Shown here one piece after another: positions 1 through 6,900 of a stretch of DNA of 7,624 nt. The DNA comes from Sulfurimonas sp. (GTDB lineage: Bacteria > Campylobacterota > Campylobacteria > Campylobacterales > Sulfurimonadaceae). The first letter of the stretch is position 1, and every line of letters starts with the position of its first letter. Position numbers and translations under genes: made by a program. Below the pieces are notes generated by a model. That model was not told the origin of the DNA, made no database searches, and was given only the letters and a program-made list of their open reading frames with translations. Location: NCBI GenBank assembly GCA_030646745.1, contig JAUSKV010000371.1:1-7624 (forward strand), written 5' to 3'.

Positions 1-500
1 TTATCTTGCATCGAGTAACCACCTCCTTTTTGCAACATGCTCTTTACCACTTCATTATTGAGGCGAAGATAGTTTCCACACCATGCCAACATAAACTGCA
101 TCTGCAAATCCAAAAATTTCTCTTCGCTCAATGTATCAAGAGTATAAAGTTCACTATAACGCGGCATCGGCTTAATCATAGTCTCATAATTTGGGGATTT
201 ACAAATTTTTATTACCCACTCTTTTTGTGTAAAAGAGAGTTCCGATGGATGCTTGCTCCAAAGTTGCAAAAAATAGTCATATTTTAGAGGTTCGGAATAA
301 AGCTTTAACTGCTCAATGAGTGATGGAGTGATATTAAATGTTGCTTTTAGATTAGGAAAGGTACTAAGTATCCAAGGCATATCGTAATAATCTTTAATGG
401 CATGCAAAAAAACCCATGGCATTTTCATAACACCCTCATCATCTCTGTAATCAGGCTGGTGCATGTGCCATAAAAAAGCGAGTTTCATTGCTTTACTCAT
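1..500 (-). CDS. GH57 family alpha-amylase-type glycoside hydrolase, N-terminal part (3' end beyond left edge)
   Basis: The first 166 codons are visible and remain open at the window edge. The start of the protein carries the GH57 hallmark WHMHQPDYR (residues 11-19), then PWVFLHAIKDYYDMPW (28-43) and FNITPSLIEQL (55-65). These are the conserved N-terminal blocks of GH57 alpha-amylase/4-alpha-glucanotransferase-type enzymes, which act on alpha-1,4-glucans with retention of configuration. The catalytic Glu and Asp of the family lie further on and cannot be checked. There is no signal peptide, so it is probably cytoplasmic. The ATG at 500 is chosen because GGAG at 508-511 lies 7 bases upstream; the later in-frame ATG (codon 5) has no good site. 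It begins 4 bases after the stop of the upstream gene, so translation is probably coupled. Amylase, branching enzyme and glucanotransferase cannot be told apart from this fragment. Confidence 0.9.
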   Translation of the reverse strand, partial: MSKAMKLAFLWHMHQPDYRDDEGVMKMPWVFLHAIKDYYDMPWILSTFPNLKATFNITPSLIEQLKLYSEPLKYDYFLQLWSKHPSELSFTQKEWVIKICKSPNYETMIKPMPRYSELYTLDTLSEEKFLDLQMQFMLAWCGNYLRLNNEVVKSMLQKGGGYSMQD

Positions 501-504
501 CTAA

Positions 505-3012
505 TCACTCCGCCCACTTTTCTATTTTTGCTTTATATTTTTCAAGGAGGGCTTCTCCTCTTTTTTGACTTTTTGCCTGTATATAAAGGTTGAGGGCATC
601 ATCATACTGATCGGGAATCATAAGTACCCAATCATGTTTATCATTCCATATTTTCACACCATCCACAGAAGAGGACTCTTTATGTTTGGCAGCTTCAAGA
701 AATTTACGCATCATGACACCTTTAAGCGCCTGAGAGCATGGAATTTTTGTGTGAATATAGTAAAAAGGTTCAATCTCTTTTACTATATCTGAGAGTTTAA
801 CATCAAATTTCGTCAGCATTTCTGCAATCTTCAGAGAGGAAAACATAGCATCATGGTGCAGAGTAAACTCAGTAAAAGCAAACTCTCCGTTGGTCGTAGC
901 GATTAAATCATACTCTTTTAATTTTGTTGCTTTATAATCAACATATTTTCCTCTCTCAATCTCAAGATTTTCAAAACTGCTGTCCATAATATCAGGAGCC
1001 CAAGATGGAAGAATTACTCTAAGTTTGGTTTCGTTATTGTACATATTCATCAAAGAGAGAACTACAAAAAGAAGCGTCCCATTTTCTAAAGTTTCGCCTT
1101 TGTCGGTAATAACAGCCAACCTTTCACCATTTGGATAAATCATAAATCCAACATCTGAATTTAAGCTTTTCACAATCGCAGAGACTTCACTTTGTGAGTG
1201 TTTTTTTACGCTATCTAAGTGGCTTAGCTTTTTTTCATCTGCATAAGCATTGAGTAATATATTGTTTATATTTAAGTCATTTAATATTTTCGGAAATATT
1301 TCTGCACTGCCGCCTGACATGAGGTCAATAACCATGTGAAATTCTCTTTGAGTGAAAACATTTTTGTTAATTTTGCTCTTTATAGCTTCCTTATAAGATG
1401 AACACTCATATTTATTGTTATGCGTCTCTGTAATTTCGCCGATATCTTCATAATTTACTCTTCTGAATTCCTCTTTAAAAAATGCTTTTTCTACATTTTT
1501 CGCCATTGCAGAATTTATCTCCAGACCATCCTCGTTAAAAAATATAATCTTTACACTTGCAGGGTCACCCATGTGTTGTCTAAAATGGACTCCCGCAACT
1601 ACATCTTTGTTCGCCTCTAAATTGTATCTCATAACAGAAGATGGAAGGGAGTGAATATCGATTACACTTACCCCCGATGCCAATATTCCACCTAAAAAAG
1701 AGCGTTTTAACATTCTCGAGCTTTTATGATAATCTCTTGAGACATAAATTTGACTGTTAATCGGAAGCTGAGAAGCGAATGCTTCTGCAAGTTTTGTGGT
1801 CATCTCACATGAGAGTTCAATGTTACTGATACCAAAAACACTGCCGTTTTCAAAAATAGAATTTTTATATTTACTTCCCCATATTACATTATTAGTGACG
1901 ATGGATGCGCTATCTATAACTTTGTTAGGCCAGACTGTAATATCTTTATCTATGGATACCAGCATTCCTATTTCACATCCTTCCGCCAAAATCATACCGG
2001 CTTTAGCTTGTGTGTTATTTCCGATAGTAGCATTGTTACATATAACGCAGCTATCGAGCGCCACATCGTTTCCTATCGTTGTATTGTCCCAGATTACCGT
2101 GTTTCTGATTTTACAAAAATCGCCGATTACAGTATTGTCGCCAATAACTACATTATGAAGTTTTACCCATTTTCCGATAGTTACATTTTTTCCTAAGACA
2201 ACTTTTCCTAATATTTCAACACCGTTGAGTTCTTCGTACTCTTTACCGCCGTAGAGTATGCCATCGGGAAAAATTTTCTCATCACTGCCAAAATCAAAGT
2301 CAACCCTGCCACTCAAAATATCATCATAAACTTCTCTGTAACTCTCAGGATTACCGACATCTCTCCAGTATCCAGAGGCACTGCAACCGTTAAGAGAGAC
2401 ACCCTTTTTCATTAACAGCGGAAACAAATCTTTTCCAAAATCATAATTTGTATTTTTAGGAATATAATCCAAAACATCAGGCTCTAAAATATAGATACCT
2501 GTATTTATGGTGTCACTGAAAACTTCACCCCAACTTGGTTTTTCCAAAAATTTCTCTATTTTTCCATCTTCATCTGCGATGACAACACCAAATTGAAGAG
2601 GATTTTTTACAGATGTCAGCGTTATTGTCAACTTCGAGTGTCGCTCAGTGTGGCACTGAAAAATCTTCTTAAAATCAAAGTCTGTTACAAGGTCACCGCT
2701 GATTATTATAAAATTATCATTTCCAATTGCCTCTTCAGCAAGCTTTACCGCCCCCGCAGTACCAAAGTCCTCTTTGGGCACAATATATGAGATATTAATA
2801 CCAAACTTCTTTCCATCACCAAAATATTCTGTTATAACTTCAGGCTTAAAATAAAGCAATATTATAAATTCTCTTACCCCTAAATCCCTTAACTTCATCA
2901 TAGTATGTTCCATCATCGGCTTATTGATGATTGGCAACATCGGTTTCGGACGGGAGTTTGTTAAAGGCTGAATTCTTGTACCAAAGCCACCTGCTAGTAT
3001 TACTGCTTTCAT
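505..3012 (-). CDS. Sugar-phosphate nucleotidyltransferase / hexapeptide repeat / phosphomannomutase-like fusion protein
   Basis: The 835 residues form three parts. Residues 1-235 are a nucleotidyltransferase of the mannose-1-phosphate guanylyltransferase/glucose-1-phosphate adenylyl- or thymidylyltransferase superfamily, with GGFGTR (8-13), RPKPM (21-25), FGTAGAV (83-89), SGD (105-107), LEKP (156-159) and WRDVG (216-220), all apparently intact. Residues about 265-365 are left-handed beta-helix hexapeptide repeats. Residues about 385-835 align in overall pattern with alpha-D-phosphohexomutases, but the four catalytic loops are missing: the phosphoserine TASHNP loop, the DGDxDR metal loop (here YPNGER, 626-631), the GExSGH sugar loop and the RPSGTEP phosphate loop (here IPDQYDD, 799-805). 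It should therefore make an NDP-sugar (GDP-mannose or NDP-glucose; substrate not decidable here) while the C-terminal half is likely non-catalytic. The ATG at 3012 has AAGGA at 3021-3025. It lies between the phosphorylase and GH57 genes, suggesting a role in glucan or nucleotide-sugar supply. Confidence 0.9.
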   Translation of the reverse strand: MKAVILAGGFGTRIQPLTNSRPKPMLPIINKPMMEHTMMKLRDLGVREFIILLYFKPEVITEYFGDGKKFGINISYIVPKEDFGTAGAVKLAEEAIGNDNFIIISGDLVTDFDFKKIFQCHTERHSKLTITLTSVKNPLQFGVVIADEDGKIEKFLEKPSWGEVFSDTINTGIYILEPDVLDYIPKNTNYDFGKDLFPLLMKKGVSLNGCSASGYWRDVGNPESYREVYDDILSGRVDFDFGSDEKIFPDGILYGGKEYEELNGVEILGKVVLGKNVTIGKWVKLHNVVIGDNTVIGDFCKIRNTVIWDNTTIGNDVALDSCVICNNATIGNNTQAKAGMILAEGCEIGMLVSIDKDITVWPNKVIDSASIVTNNVIWGSKYKNSIFENGSVFGISNIELSCEMTTKLAEAFASQLPINSQIYVSRDYHKSSRMLKRSFLGGILASGVSVIDIHSLPSSVMRYNLEANKDVVAGVHFRQHMGDPASVKIIFFNEDGLEINSAMAKNVEKAFFKEEFRRVNYEDIGEITETHNNKYECSSYKEAIKSKINKNVFTQREFHMVIDLMSGGSAEIFPKILNDLNINNILLNAYADEKKLSHLDSVKKHSQSEVSAIVKSLNSDVGFMIYPNGERLAVITDKGETLENGTLLFVVLSLMNMYNNETKLRVILPSWAPDIMDSSFENLEIERGKYVDYKATKLKEYDLIATTNGEFAFTEFTLHHDAMFSSLKIAEMLTKFDVKLSDIVKEIEPFYYIHTKIPCSQALKGVMMRKFLEAAKHKESSSVDGVKIWNDKHDWVLMIPDQYDDALNLYIQAKSQKRGEALLEKYKAKIEKWAE

Positions 3013-3061
3013 TTAGACATTCCTTTTTTGTTTATTAAATTATATTCAATCCCTTACTCAT

Positions 3062-4702
3062 CTAAGCATCATACATTTTGGTGTAATATTCATGCACCAT
3101 GCGTCCGGAATCAAAAGCCGGTATCACATCTGACATGGCATTATTTACTATTTTTATCCACTTTTTAGGTTCATCATAATAGAGCGGAATAATTTTATTT
3201 TCTAAAATATCCATTAAGCTCTTATTATCCTCATAATCCTGCTGCTCTATGGACAGAGAGCCCTCAGATGGCGGTATCGTAAAAGAGTTGATGCCGTCTT
3301 TGGAAAACTCCGGATGCCATCCGTCATTGGTTGAGAGATGAACCGAACCGTTCATGCTCGCACTCATTCCGCTCGTACCGCTTGCCTCTCTTGAAACTCT
3401 CGGAGTATTGAGCCAAACATCACTTCCCTTCTTCATCATGCGTGAGAGTTCAAGTTCATATCCAATCAAAACAGCCATATTGTTAAACTGTCTGCTCAAA
3501 TCAATCAATTCATTAAAACTATTAATTGCATTTGTATCAAATGGGTAAGGTTTACCGGCCCAAATGACCTGCACAGGGTAGTCCACTCTTGTTATCATTT
3601 TTTTAAATCTTTCAAAATCCTGTTTTAAAAGTCCGGGTCGTTTGTACTCTGCAAAGCGTCTGGCCCATACAATAGTGAGTATTTCAGGGTCAAACATCTG
3701 TCCTGTCTGGTCAGCCACAACGTCAAACAGAACTCTTTTTAGATGCTTTTTTCTGGAGATTAGTTCATAGTCTTCATGTGCATCAAAGGCATTCAACATA
3801 ACCCTATCTGTCCAAAAACGTCGATTTTGCGCATTCGTAATATAGATGATTTCTGATCTACCCTCGCAATCTTTCCACATGCGGTTTGCTACCTCTCCAT
3901 GAAATCTTGAAACCGCATTTGATATTTTTGCAGCTCTTAAAGCACCAATCGTAAGCCCAAAACTGTCATCTTGCACCATCGTTATTTGACGCACCTCTTC
4001 CATAGACAAGCCACTAAAAAATCCAAATTTACAAAGCAAATCAATACTATGCTTCTCATTTCCGGCATCTTCTGGCGTATGTGTTGTAAAAACAACTCTC
4101 TTCTTTACCTCTTGCATATCTCTAAACTTTGAATAAAGCTCATACACCAACGGCAAGGCATGTCCCTCATTCATATGGTAAACATCTACTTTGTGTTCGA
4201 GGGCATCAAGAACTCTCACTCCACCAATGCCTAGCACTATCTCTTGCGAAATACGCGTCTCTTCATTGGCATCATATAGTTTATGGGTAATAGTACGGGC
4301 TAAAAAATTATTTTCTTCAATATCGGTAGAGAGCAAAATGAGCGGAGCTGAACCGAAGATATGAGGCGGAAGCAACCATGCTTTTACATACACCTCTTCA
4401 GCATGAATTTTAACTTTTACCTTAATATTTAAATCTTGCAAAAAATAGTGGTGTTTTCTGATAAATTCAGCTTTTAAACTTCCATCCGACTGACGCCCCT
4501 GATCATAATAACCGAAGCTCCACAAAATTCCGATACCAACCATATTTTGATGAAGGTCATAAGCGCTTCGCATGTGAGACCCGGAGAGAAAACCAAGCCC
4601 GCCGGAATAGATTTTCAAACCCTGATGAATCCCAAATTCCATAGAAAAATAAGCAACACTTGTCTTATATTTTGAATCAATTTCATAAGTATGCAATTTC
4701 AA
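3062..4702 (-). CDS. glgP: Short-type alpha-glucan (glycogen/maltodextrin) phosphorylase homologue, GT35, lacking the PLP lysine
   Basis: The 546 residues match the short bacterial/archaeal alpha-glucan phosphorylase type over their whole length: YFSMEFGIHQGLKIYSGGLG (18-37), HMNEGHALPL (176-185), FTTHTPEDAGN (205-215), ARRFAEYKRPGLL (347-359), VIWAGKPYP (379-387), DVWLNTP (428-434) and EASGTSGM (439-446). Family members phosphorolyse alpha-1,4-glucan to glucose-1-phosphate using pyridoxal phosphate bound to a Lys right after SGTSGM. Here that residue is Ser447 (codon AGT at 3362-3364), so classical PLP chemistry is doubtful. Arg349 and Lys354, matching the phosphate-contacting residues of muscle phosphorylase, and His208 are kept. 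TNGVH/TNGI is replaced by TNAQN (289-293). There is no N-terminal DUF3417 extension. Start is TTG, supported by its ribosome binding site. It is first in a three-gene operon. The family call is firm; phosphorylase activity is uncertain. Confidence 0.88.
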   Translation of the reverse strand: MKLHTYEIDSKYKTSVAYFSMEFGIHQGLKIYSGGLGFLSGSHMRSAYDLHQNMVGIGILWSFGYYDQGRQSDGSLKAEFIRKHHYFLQDLNIKVKVKIHAEEVYVKAWLLPPHIFGSAPLILLSTDIEENNFLARTITHKLYDANEETRISQEIVLGIGGVRVLDALEHKVDVYHMNEGHALPLVYELYSKFRDMQEVKKRVVFTTHTPEDAGNEKHSIDLLCKFGFFSGLSMEEVRQITMVQDDSFGLTIGALRAAKISNAVSRFHGEVANRMWKDCEGRSEIIYITNAQNRRFWTDRVMLNAFDAHEDYELISRKKHLKRVLFDVVADQTGQMFDPEILTIVWARRFAEYKRPGLLKQDFERFKKMITRVDYPVQVIWAGKPYPFDTNAINSFNELIDLSRQFNNMAVLIGYELELSRMMKKGSDVWLNTPRVSREASGTSGMSASMNGSVHLSTNDGWHPEFSKDGINSFTIPPSEGSLSIEQQDYEDNKSLMDILENKIIPLYYDEPKKWIKIVNNAMSDVIPAFDSGRMVHEYYTKMYDA

Positions 4703-4709
4703 TATTCAG

Positions 4710-4718
4710 CCCCCTCTC
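4710..4718 (-). promoter_or_regulatory. Ribosome binding site deciding the TTG start of the phosphorylase gene
   Basis: Read on the minus strand this is GAGAGGGGG, ending 7 bases before the TTG at 4700-4702. The next in-frame Met is residue 21, which falls inside the conserved FSMEFG block, so starting there would delete part of the family core. The strong purine tract therefore supports TTG as the true start. Confidence 0.75.
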
Positions 4719-4729
4719 GATTTGTAAAT

Positions 4730-4768
4730 ATTATATACATATTATATAAAATGTCACCATTTTGTCCC
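4730..4768 (-). promoter_or_regulatory. Two overlapping sigma70-like promoters for the glucan operon
   Basis: On the minus strand, GGGACA (4763-4768) is followed after 16 bases by TATAAT (4741-4746). GTGACA (4752-4757) is followed after 16 bases by a second TATAAT (4730-4735). Both -10 boxes are perfect matches and GTGACA matches TTGACA at five of six positions. The two promoters are displaced by exactly 11 bases. The second would start transcription about 20 bases before the TTG codon, leaving a short leader containing the ribosome binding site. Transcription start has not been measured. Confidence 0.6.
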
Positions 4769-4834
4769 AGTTTTTTTTAATTTATTACAAAAAAGCTACA
4801 AAATCAGATAAACATTCACAAAACAAAAATCAAC

Positions 4835-4849
4835 ACAAACATCGTTTGT
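4835..4849. repeat. Short inverted repeat in the divergent intergenic region
   Basis: ACAAAC-ATC-GTTTGT is a perfect 6-bp inverted repeat with a 3-base centre. It sits in a longer imperfect dyad in which an A/C-rich stretch (about 4826-4840) faces a T/G-rich one (4844-4858). It lies between the two divergent transcription units, so it could be an operator or just a product of the skewed composition. Confidence 0.25.
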
Positions 4850-4870
4850 TATTGTTTTATATTATACATT

Positions 4871-4931
4871 TGTATCATGTCATAATAACAAATAGTTACT
4901 TAGTTGTCAAACTAAAGTTGATACATGTCAT
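4871..4931. repeat. Pair of imperfect 13-bp direct repeats ending in CATGTCAT, upstream of the siroheme reductase gene
   Basis: TGTATCATGTCAT (4871-4883) and TGATACATGTCAT (4919-4931) agree at 10 of 13 positions and are spaced 48 bases apart, start to start. They flank the TTAGTT-N4-AACTAA dyad. The arrangement could be paired sites for a transcription factor, but in such AT-rich DNA it may be chance. Confidence 0.25.
4900..4915. promoter_or_regulatory. Candidate operator: TTAGTT-N4-AACTAA dyad
   Basis: A perfect 6-bp inverted repeat with a 4-base spacer (GTCA) lies 72 bases upstream of the siroheme reductase start. The 6-4-6 geometry is like sites of CRP/FNR-superfamily regulators, such as TTGAT-N4-ATCAA for FNR and TTAAC-N4-GTTAA for NssR of Campylobacter, but the half-site matches neither exactly. 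I found no convincing -35/-10 pair next to it; TATATT at 4934-4939 is the best -10-like element. Regulation of the reductase gene is an inference from position. Confidence 0.35.
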
Positions 4932-4987
4932 CGTATATTTTTTCACATTTCAGTAAGATTTATCTTCTTTAAATTGGAGTACTATTT

Positions 4988-6715
4988 ATGAATGAAGAAG
5001 AGGTTCAACTAAACAAACGAGAGCGATATAAGCTTCGCCAGAGACCGTACGACTATTTTGAACAGTTTGATACACTGAATTTTGAAAGTCTCTCAGAGTC
5101 GGACAGATACTATCTTCAAGATTTCGGCATCTTCACAACTGACTTTTTAGAAGATGAGTTTACTATGAGACTTCGCATTCCTGCAGGAAGATTAAGTGCA
5201 GAGCAATTTCTGCACATGGCTGATGTAGCTGTAAAATATAATCTTCAACTCATTCTAACCGCACGAGCCGGAATTCAGCTTCATGGACTTGAAGCCGACA
5301 ATGTAGCCCAGATTTTTAAAAAGATGAATACCCTCGGCTTAACCACATGGCAAAGTTTTGGCGATAATATACGAAATATTGTGACCGATGTTTATGATGG
5401 CATTGGCATATATTGTGAAATAGAAACCTATCCCATAATTATGAAGATGCAAGAGTATATTTTAAAAAATCCTCGTTATGTAGGCATGTTGCCGAGAAGA
5501 GTCTCTATCGGCATTTCAGGAAACCGTTCTAATGTCTCCTCGTTTTTTGCCAATGACATCTATTTTGCACTTGCACAAAAAGATGGAATATTTGGTTTTA
5601 ATGTCTATATGGGCGGTAAAAATACAGAAGTAGCAGAAGATGCCGACATATTTTTACGACAAGAGGAGGTGTTTGATTTTTTCAAAGCTTTTGTTGAGAT
5701 ATTTTTCATTCACGGTTCACGCTTCTCTCGTTCAAAAAATCGCCTTTTCTATTTGATTGAGAGTATCGGTCTGGATGTACTTAAAAAATTTATAGAAACC
5801 GAATATAAAAAACCTCTAAAAAGCCGTGGTGTGCTTCTCCTTGAAAAAAAAGAGTTTTCTCAAAGTGAACTATTAAAAGATGGTTCGTACTCCTTTTGTT
5901 ACCAGACCGATTTTGCGAGAGTTAGTGCGGATGAGATAAAAAAAATTTCAAATTACGCGATGGAACATAAGGCAGAAATTCGCATAGGAATTGACCAAAA
6001 CATATATCTAATAGGGATTAAAGATGCAGATGTACCTTTTGAATCACCGAAACTAAGTGCAACCGTCTTGGCATGTGCGGGTAATCTTTGCCCCTACTCT
6101 TTTTGGAGCATTAAGAATGAGACGGTTTATCTTCCTCTTGAACTCATCAGTAAACATCGTATTGAAGTCGGTTTTTCCGGATGTGCCAAAGGGTGTGGAA
6201 GACACCATCACACAGATATAGGGCTGATTGGATTAAAAACAAATAACTTTGGAGATACCGAGGGCGGTGCCAGAGTATTTATAGGAGCCGAGCATTCAAG
6301 CGGAAGTTCTGTCGGGAGAATGCTTTTTTCAATGGTTCCTCTTGTTCATCTTCACTCACTTTTAACGCTTGTAATTATTACTTACGAGCTAAGCGGTTTC
6401 AAAGACTTTGAAGAGTTCTCTAAACATGTTCTTAACACCTATTCCGAGGGATTTCTTGGCATGTGGTTTTTAGCAAATATTCAGACAAAACAATCTCTAA
6501 AACTTATACCGAACGAGACTATTTACAGGAGTGAAAAGGAGAGATTCGAAGATGAAAAAGAGCTACTTCAAAATTTGTTTCCTGAGCTTGATTTTTTGGA
6601 TAGAATGGAGGATAGTTTTTTTAAAGCAACGAGTGCTTTGAGTAAAAAACTGTGGACAGTAGAGGGGAAAGACCCGAACTACAAGCCGCCTATAAAACGG
6701 GTTGCAGTAAGGTAG
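4988..6715 (+). CDS. Ferredoxin-type nitrite/sulfite reductase (siroheme and [4Fe-4S])
   Basis: The 575-residue protein shows the duplicated siroheme reductase layout. The first half has a ferredoxin-like domain with FTMRLRIPAGRLS (58-70) and TARAGIQLHG (91-100), then GDNIRNIVTDVYDG (125-138) and LPRRVSIGISG (168-178). The second half has another ferredoxin-like domain (about 300-345) and the cluster ligands Cys363, Cys368, Cys399 and Cys403 (CAGNLC and GCAKGCGRHHHTDIG). The enzyme transfers six electrons to sulfite (giving sulfide) or nitrite (giving ammonia) in the cytoplasm. It has no flavin/NADPH domain, so ferredoxin or a similar donor is expected. The first Cys pair is CX4C; the family norm is CX5C. 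ATG 4988 has TGGAG at 4975-4979. It stands alone, divergent from the glucan operon, so neighbours do not tell sulfite from nitrite. There is no signal peptide. Confidence 0.88.
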   Translation: MNEEEVQLNKRERYKLRQRPYDYFEQFDTLNFESLSESDRYYLQDFGIFTTDFLEDEFTMRLRIPAGRLSAEQFLHMADVAVKYNLQLILTARAGIQLHGLEADNVAQIFKKMNTLGLTTWQSFGDNIRNIVTDVYDGIGIYCEIETYPIIMKMQEYILKNPRYVGMLPRRVSIGISGNRSNVSSFFANDIYFALAQKDGIFGFNVYMGGKNTEVAEDADIFLRQEEVFDFFKAFVEIFFIHGSRFSRSKNRLFYLIESIGLDVLKKFIETEYKKPLKSRGVLLLEKKEFSQSELLKDGSYSFCYQTDFARVSADEIKKISNYAMEHKAEIRIGIDQNIYLIGIKDADVPFESPKLSATVLACAGNLCPYSFWSIKNETVYLPLELISKHRIEVGFSGCAKGCGRHHHTDIGLIGLKTNNFGDTEGGARVFIGAEHSSGSSVGRMLFSMVPLVHLHSLLTLVIITYELSGFKDFEEFSKHVLNTYSEGFLGMWFLANIQTKQSLKLIPNETIYRSEKERFEDEKELLQNLFPELDFLDRMEDSFFKATSALSKKLWTVEGKDPNYKPPIKRVAVR

Positions 6716-6763
6716 CGACTAACTTATATAATGCACTTACACAAGTAAAACTTGGAACTAATT

Positions 6764-6792
6764 TTGCTTTAAAATGCAAATAACTTTATACA
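6764..6792 (+). promoter_or_regulatory. Weak candidate promoter for the 27-codon peptide
   Basis: TTGCTT (6764-6769) and TATACA (6787-6792) are separated by 17 bases. Transcription would begin near 6799, just before the AAGGAG ribosome binding site. The hexamers match the sigma70 consensus at only three and four of six positions, so this is tentative. Confidence 0.25.
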
Positions 6793-6814
6793 TGAACCAT
6801 TAAGGAGTTACACA

Positions 6815-6898
6815 ATGATTTATAAAACTATTATAATTTTTAAAAATCTGTTTAAACGCAGAAAATGGGGAGAAAACCGTAGATATTTTCATGTTTAA
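6815..6898 (+). CDS. Possible 27-residue basic peptide of unknown function
   Basis: An ATG at 6815 is preceded at 7 bases by a perfect AAGGAG (6802-6807), the strongest plus-strand ribosome binding site in this gap, and the frame closes at TAA 6896-6898. The peptide starts MIYKTIIIFKNLFKRRKWG and ends ENRRYFHV. It has a short hydrophobic patch (III, residues 6-8), eight Lys/Arg and a single acidic residue. I do not recognise it. It lies about 100 bases after the reductase stop and may have its own promoter. It could be a leader peptide, a small membrane-binding peptide, or the front of a decayed gene, because the same frame stays open for another 48 codons after the TAA. Short length means the ribosome binding site is the main support. 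Confidence 0.3.
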   Translation: MIYKTIIIFKNLFKRRKWGENRRYFHV

Positions 6899-6900
6899 TT

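Noticed and set aside
6..287. 93-codon plus-strand open frame
   Set aside because: It lies antisense to the GH57 coding sequence, whose conserved HQPDY and PWV blocks are clear; no ribosome binding site or family resemblance.
1796..2158. 120-codon plus-strand open frame with a hydrophobic, periodic composition
   Set aside because: It is the mirror of the hexapeptide repeats of the minus-strand fusion protein; the periodicity comes from the I/V-G-D/N repeat units on the other strand.
4762..4956. 64-codon plus-strand frame in the divergent intergenic region
   Set aside because: TTG start without a ribosome binding site, low-complexity AT-driven composition, and it overlaps promoter elements and repeats.
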